From: Pseudogymnoascus destructans | Lineage: Eukaryota; Ascomycota; Leotiomycetes; Thelebolales; Thelebolaceae | DNA length: 64,000 nucleotides | Assembly (NCBI RefSeq): GCF_001641265.1 | Contig: NW_020167538.1 | Coordinates: 372,001-436,000 of the forward strand | Direction: 5' to 3' | Shown here: one piece after another, positions 44,201 through 56,189 of the stretch | How the letters are laid out: each line of letters opens with the position of its first letter | Numbering within the stretch: position 1 is the first letter of the stretch | Made by a program: the position numbers and the translations under genes | The notes under the pieces: model-generated | What the model saw: only the letters and a program-made list of their open reading frames with translations | What the model was told of the DNA's origin: nothing | Databases searched by the model: none

Positions 44201-45764
44201 CATGCCCACCCATGCACCTTCTCTCTCCTCATCTCAACCTCTCGTCTTCTTCTCACCAATCCCATAAAGATAAAGATGTCTAGCCGTTATGGTTCTTATT
44301 TACCTTTCCTCCGCCCCCTCCGTCAAACCAAATCCCAACGCTCAAGCTCCACCTCAAACCCAAGGAAGAAGGAAAACCAAACCTTAATACAAAACCTCCA
44401 CCAGAACACAACATACCACACCCAGACAGCCGTGCGCCTAACCCGTCGCTGCCGCCGCCGTCTTCTCACTTCCTCACTCACTCCAGTCCTTCACTTCCTC
44501 CAACTTCAACCAACACCAACCAACACCAACCACCCTGGCCGAGAACCAAAACACATAAGCAAGCTATTTTTATAATCTCCCCAGAAGGACCAACGAAACG
44601 CCTGCTCCCGCTTCGCACCGACATGTTCGTTCGTGATTGCCCTATTAACACCTGCTCCTGCCGCGAACTGGTTCACGCCGCCAGGCTACCTGCAGCTTCT
44701 TCCTCCCCGGTCTGCTTCGTAGGAGTGATCGCGTCGCGCCAGATCTAGATTTATTATTACCTCTACAGATCACGCTTATATCTGCCCTCTTGAGAGACTT
44801 CTTGGTATGTGCCATCCGGAACATCTTACTGTTATTTTTGGAAGTCTGGGACTCGCCGAATATGAAACGCGCCGCTTGATGGCCCTGTCTTTCCTCAATC
44901 TCCAAGTCGAGATGAGATGGCTCAACTGCCTCCCCCGCCGGTTCGCTCGACGCCGGCCGGCTTGGGCGACGGGATCTTGACACCCCCAGCTAACCCATGA
45001 ACCGCCTCTTAGATTAATCCTCTCACACTCGCTCTTTATCCTCTCACTTCCCGAGACCGCGTTTCCTCCTAAGCTCGGAAACCCCGGCAACCTTACCGCT
45101 CTCGTCGCCGTCGCTACCACGTCGCTGTCGCTACAACGTCGCTCAAAGGAATCCTGGATCAGGGCTGCATGAACCTGTCTCGGACTGTATTCGCCGATAT
45201 CTGCCGCTTCTCAAGACGAGTTTTCCTTATAAGGGAGGGCGTCTCTATCTCGTTTGCTTGGATTTAGATCTGCTGCTGTCTCTTTTTCTTCGACAGTATC
45301 TTACTCCTTTTTTACTTCGCACCGACTCATCTCGGGTGCGCGCTGTTGGGAAGAATCTACTGCCGACATATTAATATCTTTGGGGATCTCTTGGGTCTCA
45401 TAATATTTACTTACGAGCTGCTGCGACTCTGAAAATCGAGCGCTTATAATTTTTCGAGCAACACTCGACTTCTCACCATTACCTCTGCAACCGCCAAAGT
45501 GGCATTCTCAACCTACACAACCGTTGAGGTCAGTCTAACGTCTCACTCTGATATACTCCTCTGTCCTACGACGTGAACACAGAAAAAGCTGCTTGTTTTG
45601 ATAACATTGACTAACCCCTGCATTTATAGCCTGGGTTTCATTCGGCGACGCCAGTCATTGTCGACGAAGCATACGAATCGCCGGAGACGGTCACACTCAG
45701 ATACGAAGAGGCTTGCGCGGGAGGCCCTATAGGCAGGCCGGACTCTCTCACGGGATTCCTTCCC
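44201..45764 (+). promoter_or_regulatory. Probable promoter and long 5' leader of medA
   Basis: No complete gene is seen. The stretch is CT-rich on plus and contains GT...AG pairs such as GTCAGT at 45520 and TATAG at 45629, compatible with leader introns, plus several short ATG frames (for example from 44277) that could act as upstream frames. MedA orthologues are known for long leaders; this assignment here is inference. Confidence 0.4.
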
Positions 45765-48109
45765 ATGTCTGCCTTCGGGAAGCCACCGCCTCCACACCTT
45801 CAAGGTACGTTTTGTGCTCCCCCCCACACACCCTCACTTTCCAGCAGCCACACCTTCACGGGTGCATGTGCCGATACTCGTTCACGTGAGCCTGCACCAT
45901 CAAAAGTCTACAGTGCTAACAGATCTTCTAATCAGGATTTGATGCATCTCGATCATTCTCCGATCCCGCCTACGCCTACCCTGCTGCGCCACATCATGCG
46001 TCGCAACCCCCCCCGCATGCATCGCCGTTCCAAAATGCACCCGAGATGGTGCAGGTGAGCTACGGCAGTCATGCGACGCGCGGTAGTTACGACGAGCAGC
46101 AGGCCGGCTCCTACGCGCCCTTCAACTCTAACCCGACCCCCGCGTCGATCCGCGTCACGTCGCGTCAACCCCCGCGAGGCCTGCCGGGCTCCAAACTTGA
46201 CGTCTACGTGGCGTCCGTCTACGAAATCATGACGACCAGCCTCGAATCCGTCTTCCTCCTGTTCGGGCAGCAGAAGTGCCAGGCTTCGCTGATGCGTTAC
46301 GAGCAGCAGAGCAGGGACTACCAGTATATCGTTTCAACTGATGTGCCGCAGATCGCGGTCGAGGCGTGGGAATCGGCGGAGGTGCCGCTGTTTCTGCTCA
46401 TTGAAAATGCAGAGGGCGAGCTTATGGAGAAGGTCGATGTTGGGCCTTTCACGTACGAGAGGGGCAGGCTGGGAAGCGATGCTGAGTCGTTGAAGAGCAC
46501 TGAGCGGTCGTCGTCGTTGGTGATGAAGCCGCACGAGGATTTCTCGACTTACTCGTACCTGCCTTCGGACAACTACTCGCCGCAGGTCCAATATGGCGCG
46601 TATGAGGGGATCCACTCGCAGCAGTTTGGGCGTGGGAATTCCATGTATCAGCCCTCGCCGCCTGGCAGAGGCATGTATCAATATTCGTCAGGGTCGCCTT
46701 CTTCGGTGATCAAGGTAAGGTCTAATCAGATCCCAACTTGGACTTCCTACAGGAATGGAAGTTCCGAGGGTCACCATAACCAAGGAATGCCCGGTCGGAC
46801 ATCGCTGCCATCGATCTCGCCGAGCCCACTGTTGGTGAGAACGTCGACGATCGATCAGAACAGAAATAACGCTGGAGTCCCGATGAACGCATCTGGGTCT
46901 TACTACCACCAGGCGATGCACCCGCTCGCCGTCATCCTCAACCTCCACAACGACCTGGATTCCATGGGCCGCCTGAATACGTGGTCGACGGAGGAGATCC
47001 AGTCGAGACGGCGAATCCTTCAGTTTAAGCGCTCGCAGGCCGGCAACACAATCAACCTCCGCGTCAAACCCGTGATGCCCGAAGAGCGCCAGCAGCACTC
47101 CATCTGCATCAGCTGCATCCTGTGGGAGGACAAGAACCAGTGCTTCGTGACGAGCGTGGACACCATCTACCTGCTCGAGTACATCATGGCGCAGAAGTTC
47201 CAGACGGAGGAGAAGAACCGCATCCGCCGCAACCTGGAGCACTTTAAGCCGCTGACGGTGAAGAAGCCGATCCCGGATAAGTATGACGAGACCAACGCGT
47301 TCTTCACGGCGATCATGGGCTTTCCGCAGCCGAAACCGAGGAATATCGAGAAGGATATTAAAGTTTTTGCGTGGAAGAGCTTGTCGAACGCGCTGAGGAA
47401 GATCACGTCGAAATACGTAAGTCCCAATCCTCAGCATCATCACTGCATCCGCTAACACATCAAACAGTCCGTCAAGTCCGGCTCCTCCCAACCCCAAGCC
47501 TCGCTCCCACCCCCAACTCTCCTCACGCCAGCCAGCTCAACGGGCTATAACGATAACTCCACAACAGCCACATACGGCCAGCCCGACCGCAATGGCATGT
47601 TCTCCCCCCGCTCCTCTACGCGCTCCATGTCCGGCGCTTCCACGCACCCTCCACCTTACGCCGGCATACCAGCCCGCCTGAATTCCCCGCCTTACAATCA
47701 CCTTAATCCTATCAAGGGCGACATCAACAACAGCAGCAGCGCGCTGCCTAATCTCCCTTTATTCGCTGACACTACAACCAACCACTCATCTCACGGCGCG
47801 GGCACAGGAGCGCAATGGTCCGCATCAACACAACACCACATGCCCGCCCCATTGCAGCAATACACACCCCGCTCATCGTGGGATCTAACAGCTGCCGCGG
47901 CGGGGGGGTACGCGGACCCCGCGGCGCAGGCGCAGGGAAGTGCGATTGGGGTGGCTGTTACGGCTGCGGGTGGGATGCCGAGTGTGCTCCAGCGCCCGCC
48001 GACGACGCAGATGCCGCTTTCGCCGCTGAGGAGTAGGGGGGGTCTGGATGAGGTGGGTGGGGGGGCGAAGGAGGAGAGGAGGGGGAGTTTGCAGGCGCTT
48101 CGGTCGTAG
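45765..48109 (+). CDS. medA: Medusa-type developmental transcription regulator
   Basis: Nuclear regulator of conidiation in filamentous ascomycetes (MedA in Aspergillus, ACR1 in Magnaporthe, REN1 in Fusarium). Three exons: 45765-45804, 45936-47416 and 47468-48109, phases agree, 720 residues. The start MSAFGKPPPPHLQ splices into GFDASRSFSDPAYAYPAAPH. First conserved block about residues 70-145 (GSKLDVYVASVYEIM to VGPFTYERG), second about 310-450 (LNLHNDLDSMGRLNTWSTEE, SICISCILWEDKNQCFVTSV, TIYLLEYIMAQKFQTEEKNR, NIEKDIKVFAWKSLS). The linker is Ser/Tyr/Gln-rich and the C-terminus Pro/Ser/Ala-rich and disordered. A possible 38-base intron near 46713 was rejected because it breaks the frame. Confidence 0.9.
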
Positions 48110-50143
48110 GTGACGTCCGCGATCGACGAAAGGCGTGCGGGACGATGCGATGTGGATTCGATACGATGGAGATGGTATGCGGATGTGAGAACTGAAGCCG
48201 ACAGACTGGGGGCGTGTGTAGTCATGCGGCCCAGTCAGATCCCGTTGCTAGTTCGCTAGCGTCGTGCGACCGACCAATCAGAGGGGGCGGGGGTACACCA
48301 CTTCTTGGGTTGGGGACGGGGGCACGCGCGCGACCGTTGGGGATTTGATATGAATCAGGGTGGTCTGGGGCGTTCGATGAGGGATAGAGGGTGGGAGGAG
48401 GCTCGTATTGGGGGTGTGCCGGTGGATGCCGGTTGGGGTGGGGCTTGGCGCTGGGGTGAGGCTTGGGTGGGGAGAGGGTGAGGGTGTGTTTAACTTCCTT
48501 ATTGGAGGAACGGCGTACGTATGGATGGGCATCGATGGTATCGGGTGGGATGAATCGGATGGGTCGGATGGTTGGGGGAAGACAGGGACAGGAAGGAAGG
48601 CGTTTGTTTCTCTTTGGCTTTACGCCTGGTGGGTTTGGAACCGGTATCGGATAACTGGGATGGGATGGGGGAGAGTCTGTACTATCATATTACATCACTG
48701 TGCATTTTGGCGTTTTTGGGTGTGTTTTTCTTTTTGTTCTGTGTGGGAGGGGCGGGGGATGTGTGTTTTATGAATTGGATCATGGGATGGGTATGGGGAT
48801 GGGCTTGGGCGGTATATCACGGGTGGGATAAAAAGTGTCTGCGAGTTTGATACGGGTTGCTGTACTGTGGAGATGGATGGGATGGGATTGGGGGGGTTTA
48901 TAAAAAATAATTGGCGGGGGGATGGGGCGGGGGAGACATACAGTATATGCTTACCTTACTTAATACCTTTTTGTTGTTTTGGATTTATGGTCTGTGGATG
49001 CGGTTGTGGCTGTGGCTTGTTTTGTACTAAATAGTTGGTTACAGTAATGTTTTTTTATACTTTCATGGGATGGATGGGGCCTGGGGTGTGATGGAGATGA
49101 GGGGGATGGGGATGAGGGGGATGGGGATGAGGGGGATGGGGGTGAGGGGGATGAGGGGTTCGGGGAAGGACGAGGATAATGTCTTAGATAATCCCACCAC
49201 CACCTCGCTTGCGAGGGCGTGTGTTTGATTAGAATATTAATGTCTGGTTACTACTCTACTCTCTACTCTACTGTCTGTAACCTTTGATATCTGTGGGTTG
49301 TGAAGGGGTGTGAGGGGTTTCTGCGTCTGTCCCTGTATAGATGTAGACGGATGTGTAGATGTGTGTGGATGGGAATGTAAGTGATGATTTGGAAGGAGGT
49401 ATGTGTGGGTACACCGACATGCAGATTCCGATGCCAGTGCCAGTGACAAGACAGCTAGTAATGCGATGCGATGCAGAACGGTGACAGGAACGGCGAAGAG
49501 GCGCGAGTGGAGACAGGAATCGTACACTGAGACATCACCGGGGCGGAAGCCATAAAGACAATGATCGCTGCTTTCCGGCGGTCAGTCGGCCACAACAGGA
49601 GATGGATACTGGATACCGTAGTTGATTGATAGATGGATAGATGGAAAGGAATGCAACATACACCACACCACACCACACCCCTACCCTATCCACTCCTCCG
49701 CCACCTCGCTCCTCGGCCACTTCGCTCACCCAACCAACCCAGCACAGCCGAACGAAATCGCCAAACGCATACGCATACGCACACGCACACAGACCCCCAG
49801 CCCCAGCCCTTCCCACCAGCCAACGCGAACGAATAAACAAGGAGGAGTGAACAAACGGACGGCCCCTCTCTCATGCGTCAGCGTCAGCTTGTGACGTTAC
49901 TGCACTGTAGCAAGGTAGCGGGAGGGCTGAAGATTGATGTATCGTAGAAGCGGGTGCGCACATGTGGGGTTGCACGGGTTCATGCGCGGCCGTTTGGGTG
50001 GTGTTGTGTGGTACTGCTAGCACCCCACAGTGGCGATAAGGATGGTGAGGAGGGGAGTGGCAGTGTTGAGTAGTCGGGGAAGGGTTGGGTGTAAAGCGAG
50101 GGGAGGAGGGGAGGAGAGAGAGGGTGGCGCAGGATGAAGCGGT
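48110..50143. other. Intergenic region with simple repeats
   Basis: 2 kb without a supported gene; 3' ends of medA (plus) and glutaminyl-tRNA synthetase (minus) face each other. Simple repeats include GATGAGGGGGATGGG (49095-49155), CACACCACACC around 49665 and ACGCATACGCAC around 49765. Confidence 0.6.
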
Positions 50144-52116
50144 TTATTTCCCGGCGTCTTCTTTGAGAGAGACGATGCGGTTTAGGATAGTGTGGTCGGG
50201 CGTGCTGTCGCTGTCCATGGCGAAGTATGCGACCTGTTTATGACGGTTAGCATTGTAGACAATATAACATAGGAAATCGAGAACACAACGGATAGATAAA
50301 TAGACAACAACAAATAAAAACAACATACCCTCATCCCCTGAAACCTCACCGTCTCCGCCCCCCCATCACCCAACTTGCTCTCCCCAGTCTCCTTCGCCTC
50401 CGGCCACGGCGCCCGCTTCCTCACCTCCTCAAACCCCGGCTCCACAAGCGCATCCGCATAAATCGTCTCGCTCTCCGGGTTAACATCCTTCATGAACCCG
50501 CCCTCGACCTCATCCGGCTTCTCGCTCTTGAAGAGCTGGTTATACATCCTCACCTCCACCTTGCGCGAGTCCTCGGGGACCCACTGGATATAAGTTTTCG
50601 GCTTCGCGCCGCTGCGGTCGTATTCAGCCGAGACGGAGGAGACTGTCTTTCCGTCCTCGGCGAGGGTGAAGGATGTGCATTTGATAGGGAAGGGGAGCTG
50701 AAGCAGCCCAACGGACTTTCCAGGCGCGAGGCGGAAGTACCCCTTGCTGTCCTCGGTTCGGAAGTCGGAGGCATCTATGAACACCGTCTTCGTGAGGTGG
50801 AGGGTGTGTGTGCCCATCGCGGCGTCTTTGGGGGAGAAGGGGATGACGAGGTCGGTGGGCTCGGCGTCGCTGATCTCGACGCGGAGGGGGGTCAGGACGA
50901 GCATTAGACGTGGGACGGAGCGCTCGAGGTAGCGTCGCACGGTCTGGTCGAAGCGCGCAAGTTGGATGGTGGTTCCTGCTGTCGTGACGCCGAGCTCGTT
51001 GACGAACTCGAGGATGGCTCCGGGGGGGACACCGCGCCTGCGGATGCCGATCAGGGTGTACAGCCTCGGATCGTTCCAGCCGCGCACAACGCCTTCGTTG
51101 ACGAGGCGCGCGATCTTGCGCTTGGAGAGGACGGTGCCGGAGATGCTGAGACGGCCATACTCGCGCTGCATGGGCTCGTACACTTCGAGGGACTTGTTGA
51201 GCCATTCGTAGGAGACGCGGGATTGGATGAACTCGGTCGTGCAGAGGGAGTGGGAGATGCCCTCGAAGGAATCGCAGAGACCGTGCGTAAAGTCGTAGGT
51301 GGGGTAGATCTTCCATGCATCCCCAGTGCGGTGGTGCTCTGCGTTGAGAACGCGGTAGGCGGCTAGATCCCACATTTGTGGGTTGCCATCTGTGATGTCC
51401 TGCTTCATGCGTAGGAAGGCGGTCTTGGGCGCATACTTGCCGGCGCGCATGGCGCGGAACTCGGTAAGGTTAGTTTCGATGTCGCGCTCGGCGTGCTCAC
51501 AGCGGTAACGCGGACGCTTGCCTTCGTCGCCACGCTGGAGCTTGATCTCTGTGTCGGAGCAGTGGCACACGTAGGCTTTCTCGCGGCGGATGAGCTCTTC
51601 AGCGAGTTCGTATAGGCGCTCAAAGTTATCGCTCGAGTGGGTGATCTTTGCGGGTGTGAAGCCTAGCCATGAAATTATCTCTTTGATCGCGGTGAAGTAG
51701 ACCTCCTCCTCGGCCTCGGGGTTCGTATCGTCGAAACGCAGATTGCATTGGCCTCCGTGGAAACGCGCAAATCCAAAGTTGATAGCGATAGCTTTTGCGT
51801 GTCCAATGTGGAGGTATCCGTTTGGCTCAGGTGGGAAACGAGTGTAGACATCTTTTACGGGGCGCTCCTTGTAGACACGGTCGAGAAATCCTTCTTTGAA
51901 GATGGCGTTGATGTCGACTGGGACGTCCTCCTTCCTTTCGGCGGCGGGTTTTGGAGCTGCTGCTGCCTTTGGAGGAGCTTCACTCTTTGCCTTAGCTGTC
52001 GCTGCTTTCTTTGCCCGCTTTGCTACTCTCTTCTTCAGCTCGCCCTTCGAGACCATATCGCCCGTCTCCTCATCGAGCTGGAGTTTCGCTGCTCCTTCTG
52101 TAATTGCGTCCGCCAT
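50144..52116 (-). CDS. GLN4: Glutaminyl-tRNA synthetase, cytosolic
   Basis: Charges tRNA-Gln with glutamine; class I synthetase. Two exons: 52116-50329 and 50233-50144, phase 0 junction, 625 residues. A lysine/alanine-rich N-terminal extension (about residues 25-65) precedes the catalytic domain, as in fungal enzymes, but the full yeast-type N-terminal YqeY-like domain is missing or reduced. HIGH motif is in RFPPEPNGYLHIGHAKA, the KMSKS-type loop is VLSKRKI, and the ribose/ATP segment CNLRFDDTNPEAEEE is present. The C-terminal anticodon-binding beta-barrels contain LVIPFSPKDAAMG and SKGYFRLAPGKSVGLL. Reading through the intron would append hydrophobic text, which supports the splice. Confidence 0.96.
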
Positions 52117-53137
52117 GACGTCAATAGCTCGGTATAATCGTTACGACGTGTGTTGTTGTACCAAAAATGCGTGCTGACAACACAAAGTAGTTTGCGACAC
52201 CTGTTGTGAGATTTTTGTTTTTGAGCGACGTTGACTTGCTTTATCGGTGGGACCCCTCGTTTGTTGACTCAGAAATGTTCCGACGATCTCATTGCCCCGC
52301 GCTTCAGCCTTGTCGCTCGATAACGTAAGTTGTGGCGTAAGTGTTCTCGTGGCGTAAGTGTTGCAGTAAATAAGTGCAAACGCGCGCGCTTGAACTTGAT
52401 ACTAAGCTTACTGAAACTGCTTTAGGAGTCCAACAAAAAGCATTAGGGCTTAATAAGGTTTCCGTACTCAAACGTGTTAACGTAAGTCATGGCGTAAACG
52501 GCGTAACCGGGATAGTGGGGGAGGCCGAATGACTTAGGAGCGTAATTCCTCTGTAGTAATATGAAATTTGCCCATTAAACTGGCCGTTTCCCTTTGCTCT
52601 GTGCTCGTCGTGTTTGTATTATTGATCGTAGGTTATCGGTTTCGCGTTAGTGTAGGAAGTTGCGTGTGTTAAGACGCGCGGTCTCATCTGCCAACCGACG
52701 GATATATCGAGTAGTAGCCGTATTTAGGATTGTACGTGTCTCTAAAGCCGCAACCAAGACAGCATTTGCTTTGCGCAGTATATAACAGTCAGGCTGACTG
52801 CTGTTCTAAAAGACAGCGTCAAAAATATCGTACTCAGTTGGTATTTTTGGTCGGTCATCTGTTGCATCTGTCTGTGGAAGCGTCACCATCCGGATCACCC
52901 GTCAAGGTTCGCAGGCTACCGCCTCTCTACGCAGATTTAATATTATGAGTAGATAGCGCACTCGCTCTCGCTTTGATGTACGTAGATAACCATTCAGCTT
53001 TCTGCTTTCGTGAGTTGCGCTTCGTTTAAGTGTGAGAGTGTAGTTGCGAGGTGTTTTTTAAATGCAGATGTTGTTTTATAAAGCGTGGAACCCACTCTTG
53101 CCTAAGGGGAAAGTTAGGGATCTGTTTGTGTTATGTA
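52117..53137. other. Intergenic region
   Basis: Promoter side of GLN4 and transition to the second mobile-element nest. GGCGTAA/GTTAACG-type short repeats occur near 52330-52510. The short plus frame 52730-52948 has no motif. Confidence 0.45.
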
Positions 53138-53142
53138 GGTTA

Positions 53143-53364
53143 TGTTACGATGGTCACGGAGGTCATGATGCCAGTCTGGGAAAAGTAAGCTAGATTGAAT
53201 CTAAAGAGAGAAGAAGAAGAAGAAGGAAGGTGAGGCTATTCCTCGTAATATACAGTTGTCCGCTTAGCGGTTGTAGCCTTGGTGGCTAAGGCTGCAACCA
53301 TAACAACCATAACAACCATAACAACCATAACAACCATAACAAGCTGTAAGCTATAATCGTAACA
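53143..53364 (-). mobile_element. Family A LTR, inverted, left border of a small inversion
   Basis: 222 bp, TGTTACGATGGTCACGG to TAATCGTAACA, inverted relative to the LTRs of the chromovirus at 54296. It contains an ACCATAACA microsatellite. Left flank is GGTTA (53138-53142); right flank is ACTTC (53365-53369). These do not match each other but match the flanks of the neighbouring LTRs (see findings). Confidence 0.92.
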
Positions 53365-53646
53365 ACTTCCACGTCTTTTCCAAGCTTCCAAGCATTGATC
53401 TTGTTACTCCTTGTTTCTGAAAAGTCAGTGAGGTGCTAACCTCTGACTTATCCCTGAGTTCTCAGACTCAACATTTGTACAACTTGTCTAAACCACTCCA
53501 CTACATCATACACTTGATTGCTGCATTGTGGAATAGTCTAAGCTACAACCCTTTGGCTCTGTTTCCTAAGACGGTGTGTTGTCTTAGTAAAATCATCCCC
53601 TTCCTTGGGTGGCTGGATTCTCACATCTGGTGCATACACCATTACA
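53365..53646 (-). mobile_element. Left part of a family B LTR, inverted
   Basis: Minus-oriented first 282 bases of LTR B, ending CACCATTACA at 53646. Its broken edge ACTTCCACGTC is the complement of the sequence expected directly before GAAGTATGTG at 60134, where the rest of this LTR continues. Confidence 0.85.
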
Positions 53647-54295
53647 CTTAGGAACTTGAAGTCTTATTAGCAGAAGCTGTTGTTAGAGTTAAATCTAGCT
53701 TGTACAAATCTTCGTATAGTGCTACAAAAGCTTTACAACTCTAGCTAGACACAGTCCTTTAACGTGTTAAAGGACAACCATTATAGCAACAAGCCTAACA
53801 ACAATAGCAATTGTTATCACCTATGTAAGAACAGACGCTTTTAAAGTGGATTAAAGTGCTAACAAATAGTGGATATGCACCTTGTAAGGACACAGGGCAC
53901 CCAGCTCACAGTAATAGCATATGAGAGTGCGAGTCGGAGGCTAAACAGATGCTATCCTATAGGTCTAGTACGAAGGATACAAAAAAGATGAAGGGGGAAC
54001 CCCGTGAGTCAATTCCCTCAAGTACCCACCCATCCGACTCGGTTAGCCCACCCAAATGATCACACCCAGGGGGAACCCCATGAGTCAATTCCCTCAAGTA
54101 CCCGAAACCCATCCGACTCAGTTAGCCCACCCAAATGATCACATGTGACCTGCAGCTACTCAGAGTCTGCTCCTTAGAGTGAGAGACGAGAAGGCATCCT
54201 TACACACCTAGCCATGGTATATTATGGGATATTGCAGATGAAATCTATGTCAACTGATGCCGCGTTTTCGAACCATTGCACCCTAGCACTTAACC
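53647..54295 (+). pseudogene. Pogo-type transposase remnant with nested LTR D
   Basis: Around 53800-53880 one frame reads LLSPM, a stop, EQTLLKWIKVLTNSGYAP, the typical start of the CENP-B-like region of pogo/Tigger transposases. It is interrupted by a solo LTR D (53883-54204, minus orientation, duplication CACCT at 53878-53882 and 54205-54209) and resumes with ILWDIADEI-like text near 54225. The LTR D copy contains a 75 bp internal tandem duplication (GTGAGTCAATTCCCTCAAGT near 54003 and 54080). Confidence 0.75.
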
Positions 54296-54807
54296 TGTTA
54301 TGATTATAGCTCATAGCTTGTTACGGTTATTACGGGTGCAGCCTTAGCCACCAAGGCTACAACCGCCAAGCGGGACAACTGTATATTACGAGGAATAGCC
54401 TCACCTTCCTTCTTCTTCTTCTTCTCTCTTTAGATTCAATCTAGCTTATTATTCTCCGGACTGGCTTCTTGACCTCTGTGACCATCGTAACATAAGATTG
54501 AATCTCACCTTTCTTTTGCTCTCTGAGCCTGAACCTTGATACTGAAATTTGAATTCCCTTCTTTGGAAACCCTATAACCATATCCTAAAGTCGATTCCAG
54601 AACACCACAGAACACACCAGAAACACCAGAACACCACAGACTTCATAGATCAGACCTTTCACAATGCTCGCTCGACAAGGAATATAGCTGTGAGGGAAGT
54701 GCGCTCCTCTCAAGTGGCTCCAACAGTCGACAAACTGCACAATAGGGCCTTTGGCGATACGAGTCTGATTTACTGAATACGAAAACCGAAAGAATAGCAA
54801 AGCTGCT

Positions 54808-56076
54808 ATGGCACACACAGCCAAAGAAAAAGCCAAGATGGCTGACCGAAACCCAGAAGACTATGAGTCTATAAATGAGAAAACAACATTGGCAGATGAG
54901 TCTGAGAAAAGAGATGAACTTCAAGATGACTTCCTCGAAGCCCAAGAAGATTTCAAGAGGATGGGCAAAACAGCTCAAGAAAGACACCAGTCTATACTAT
55001 CAAACGGCCACCAGATGAGGAATTGGAATGTCAACACCTACACTGAATTCCAAAAGCTGTCACCTAGCAGCCAAGAGTACGCCTGGTCAATGTTGAAAGC
55101 CATTATGAAGGACTACCTCATCGTCGGTCAAGCTTCTGATGCTACTATTGCAGAGCGAAATGATGCTATTCTACAGCTCCAAGAAGAAATTCAAGACAAG
55201 GATGAAAAGATTACTGAACTGCAAGGCATTCAAAAATATCTTGAGAATACAGCTCCTATTCGCAATGCAGCACCTCACCAGTCTGCTCGCATTCCGGATC
55301 CTCCTATTCTTATGGATGGGATTGAACCAGCTTTTGAAGACTGGGTTGTGAAGATCCGACTCAAGCTGGAAGCCAACATCGACCACTTCCCAAATGACAA
55401 GATGCAGATGAGTTATCTCCAAAGCAGACTAGGAGGACTCGCAGTTCGCCATGTGAACCCAAGGCTTCGCATTACCTCACCAAACATGCTTCAGTCAGCA
55501 GAAGAAATCCTCCAACTCCTTGAGAAAGTGTTTAGCGACCCCGATAGGAGACACACTGCACAAACTGAGTATCGCAAGTTATACCAAGGCAAGAATACCT
55601 TCACAACATTCTGGGCTGAATTCCAGAGACTCACTGCAGAGCTGGACTACTCAGAAGAGACCTTGCTTGATGATCTCTGATTTAAAATCAACCAAGGCAT
55701 GCAGAAAGCCCTTGTTGCAGAAGTGGGAGCTACCACCCTACATGAATTCGCAAAGAAATGCATGCTTGTGGACCAAAACCTACAGAGAATTCAAGAAAAG
55801 GAGAAGAGAATGAAGCCACAGCCGTTCGCCTACCAGAAGCAGAGTGGCCAGAGCCCTACTGCTAGTACTGCTGTTGAAATAGTGGCACCACAGAAGAAGC
55901 TCTACCGCTCTCCCCACCAAGATCCTGAGAAAGAATCGCTCATGAAGCTTGGCAAATGCTTCCATTGCCACGAAAGCGGCCATCGTGCTCATGACTGCCC
56001 TCAGAAACAGAAAGGCAGACTCAATGAGATCTCTGATACTGAGGATCCTACCCAGTATGAGTCGGGAAAAGAATAG
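54808..56076 (+). pseudogene. Retrotransposon gag with zinc knuckle, one stop
   Basis: Structural protein of the element. From ATG 54808 (MAHTAKEKAKMADRN) 290 codons are open to TGA at 55678-55680; the same frame continues from there to 56076. The middle has a coiled coil (about 55160-55240) and the retrotransposon gag core (about 55320-55640). The second part contains the CCHC knuckle CFHCHESGHRAHDC near 55955. The single TGA is at a place where a Trp codon would fit, a G-to-A change. Confidence 0.88.
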
Positions 56077-56189
56077 CCTCTAGAAAAGATGTCACTAGAG
56101 GTTCTACAGCAAGAATTGCCTCCTCTGCCTCATCATTATCCCATTTCGACTATGACACTACATTCTTAGCTACCTGCAGAATAGGAAGG

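Noticed and set aside
46713..46750. 38-base intron in medA
   Set aside because: GTAAGG...ACAG borders exist, but removal shifts the frame and the uninterrupted frame is conserved in style on both sides.
53647..54295. tRNA or other RNA gene in the LTR-bounded inversion
   Set aside because: No cloverleaf or box A/B pattern; the text matches a decayed transposase instead.
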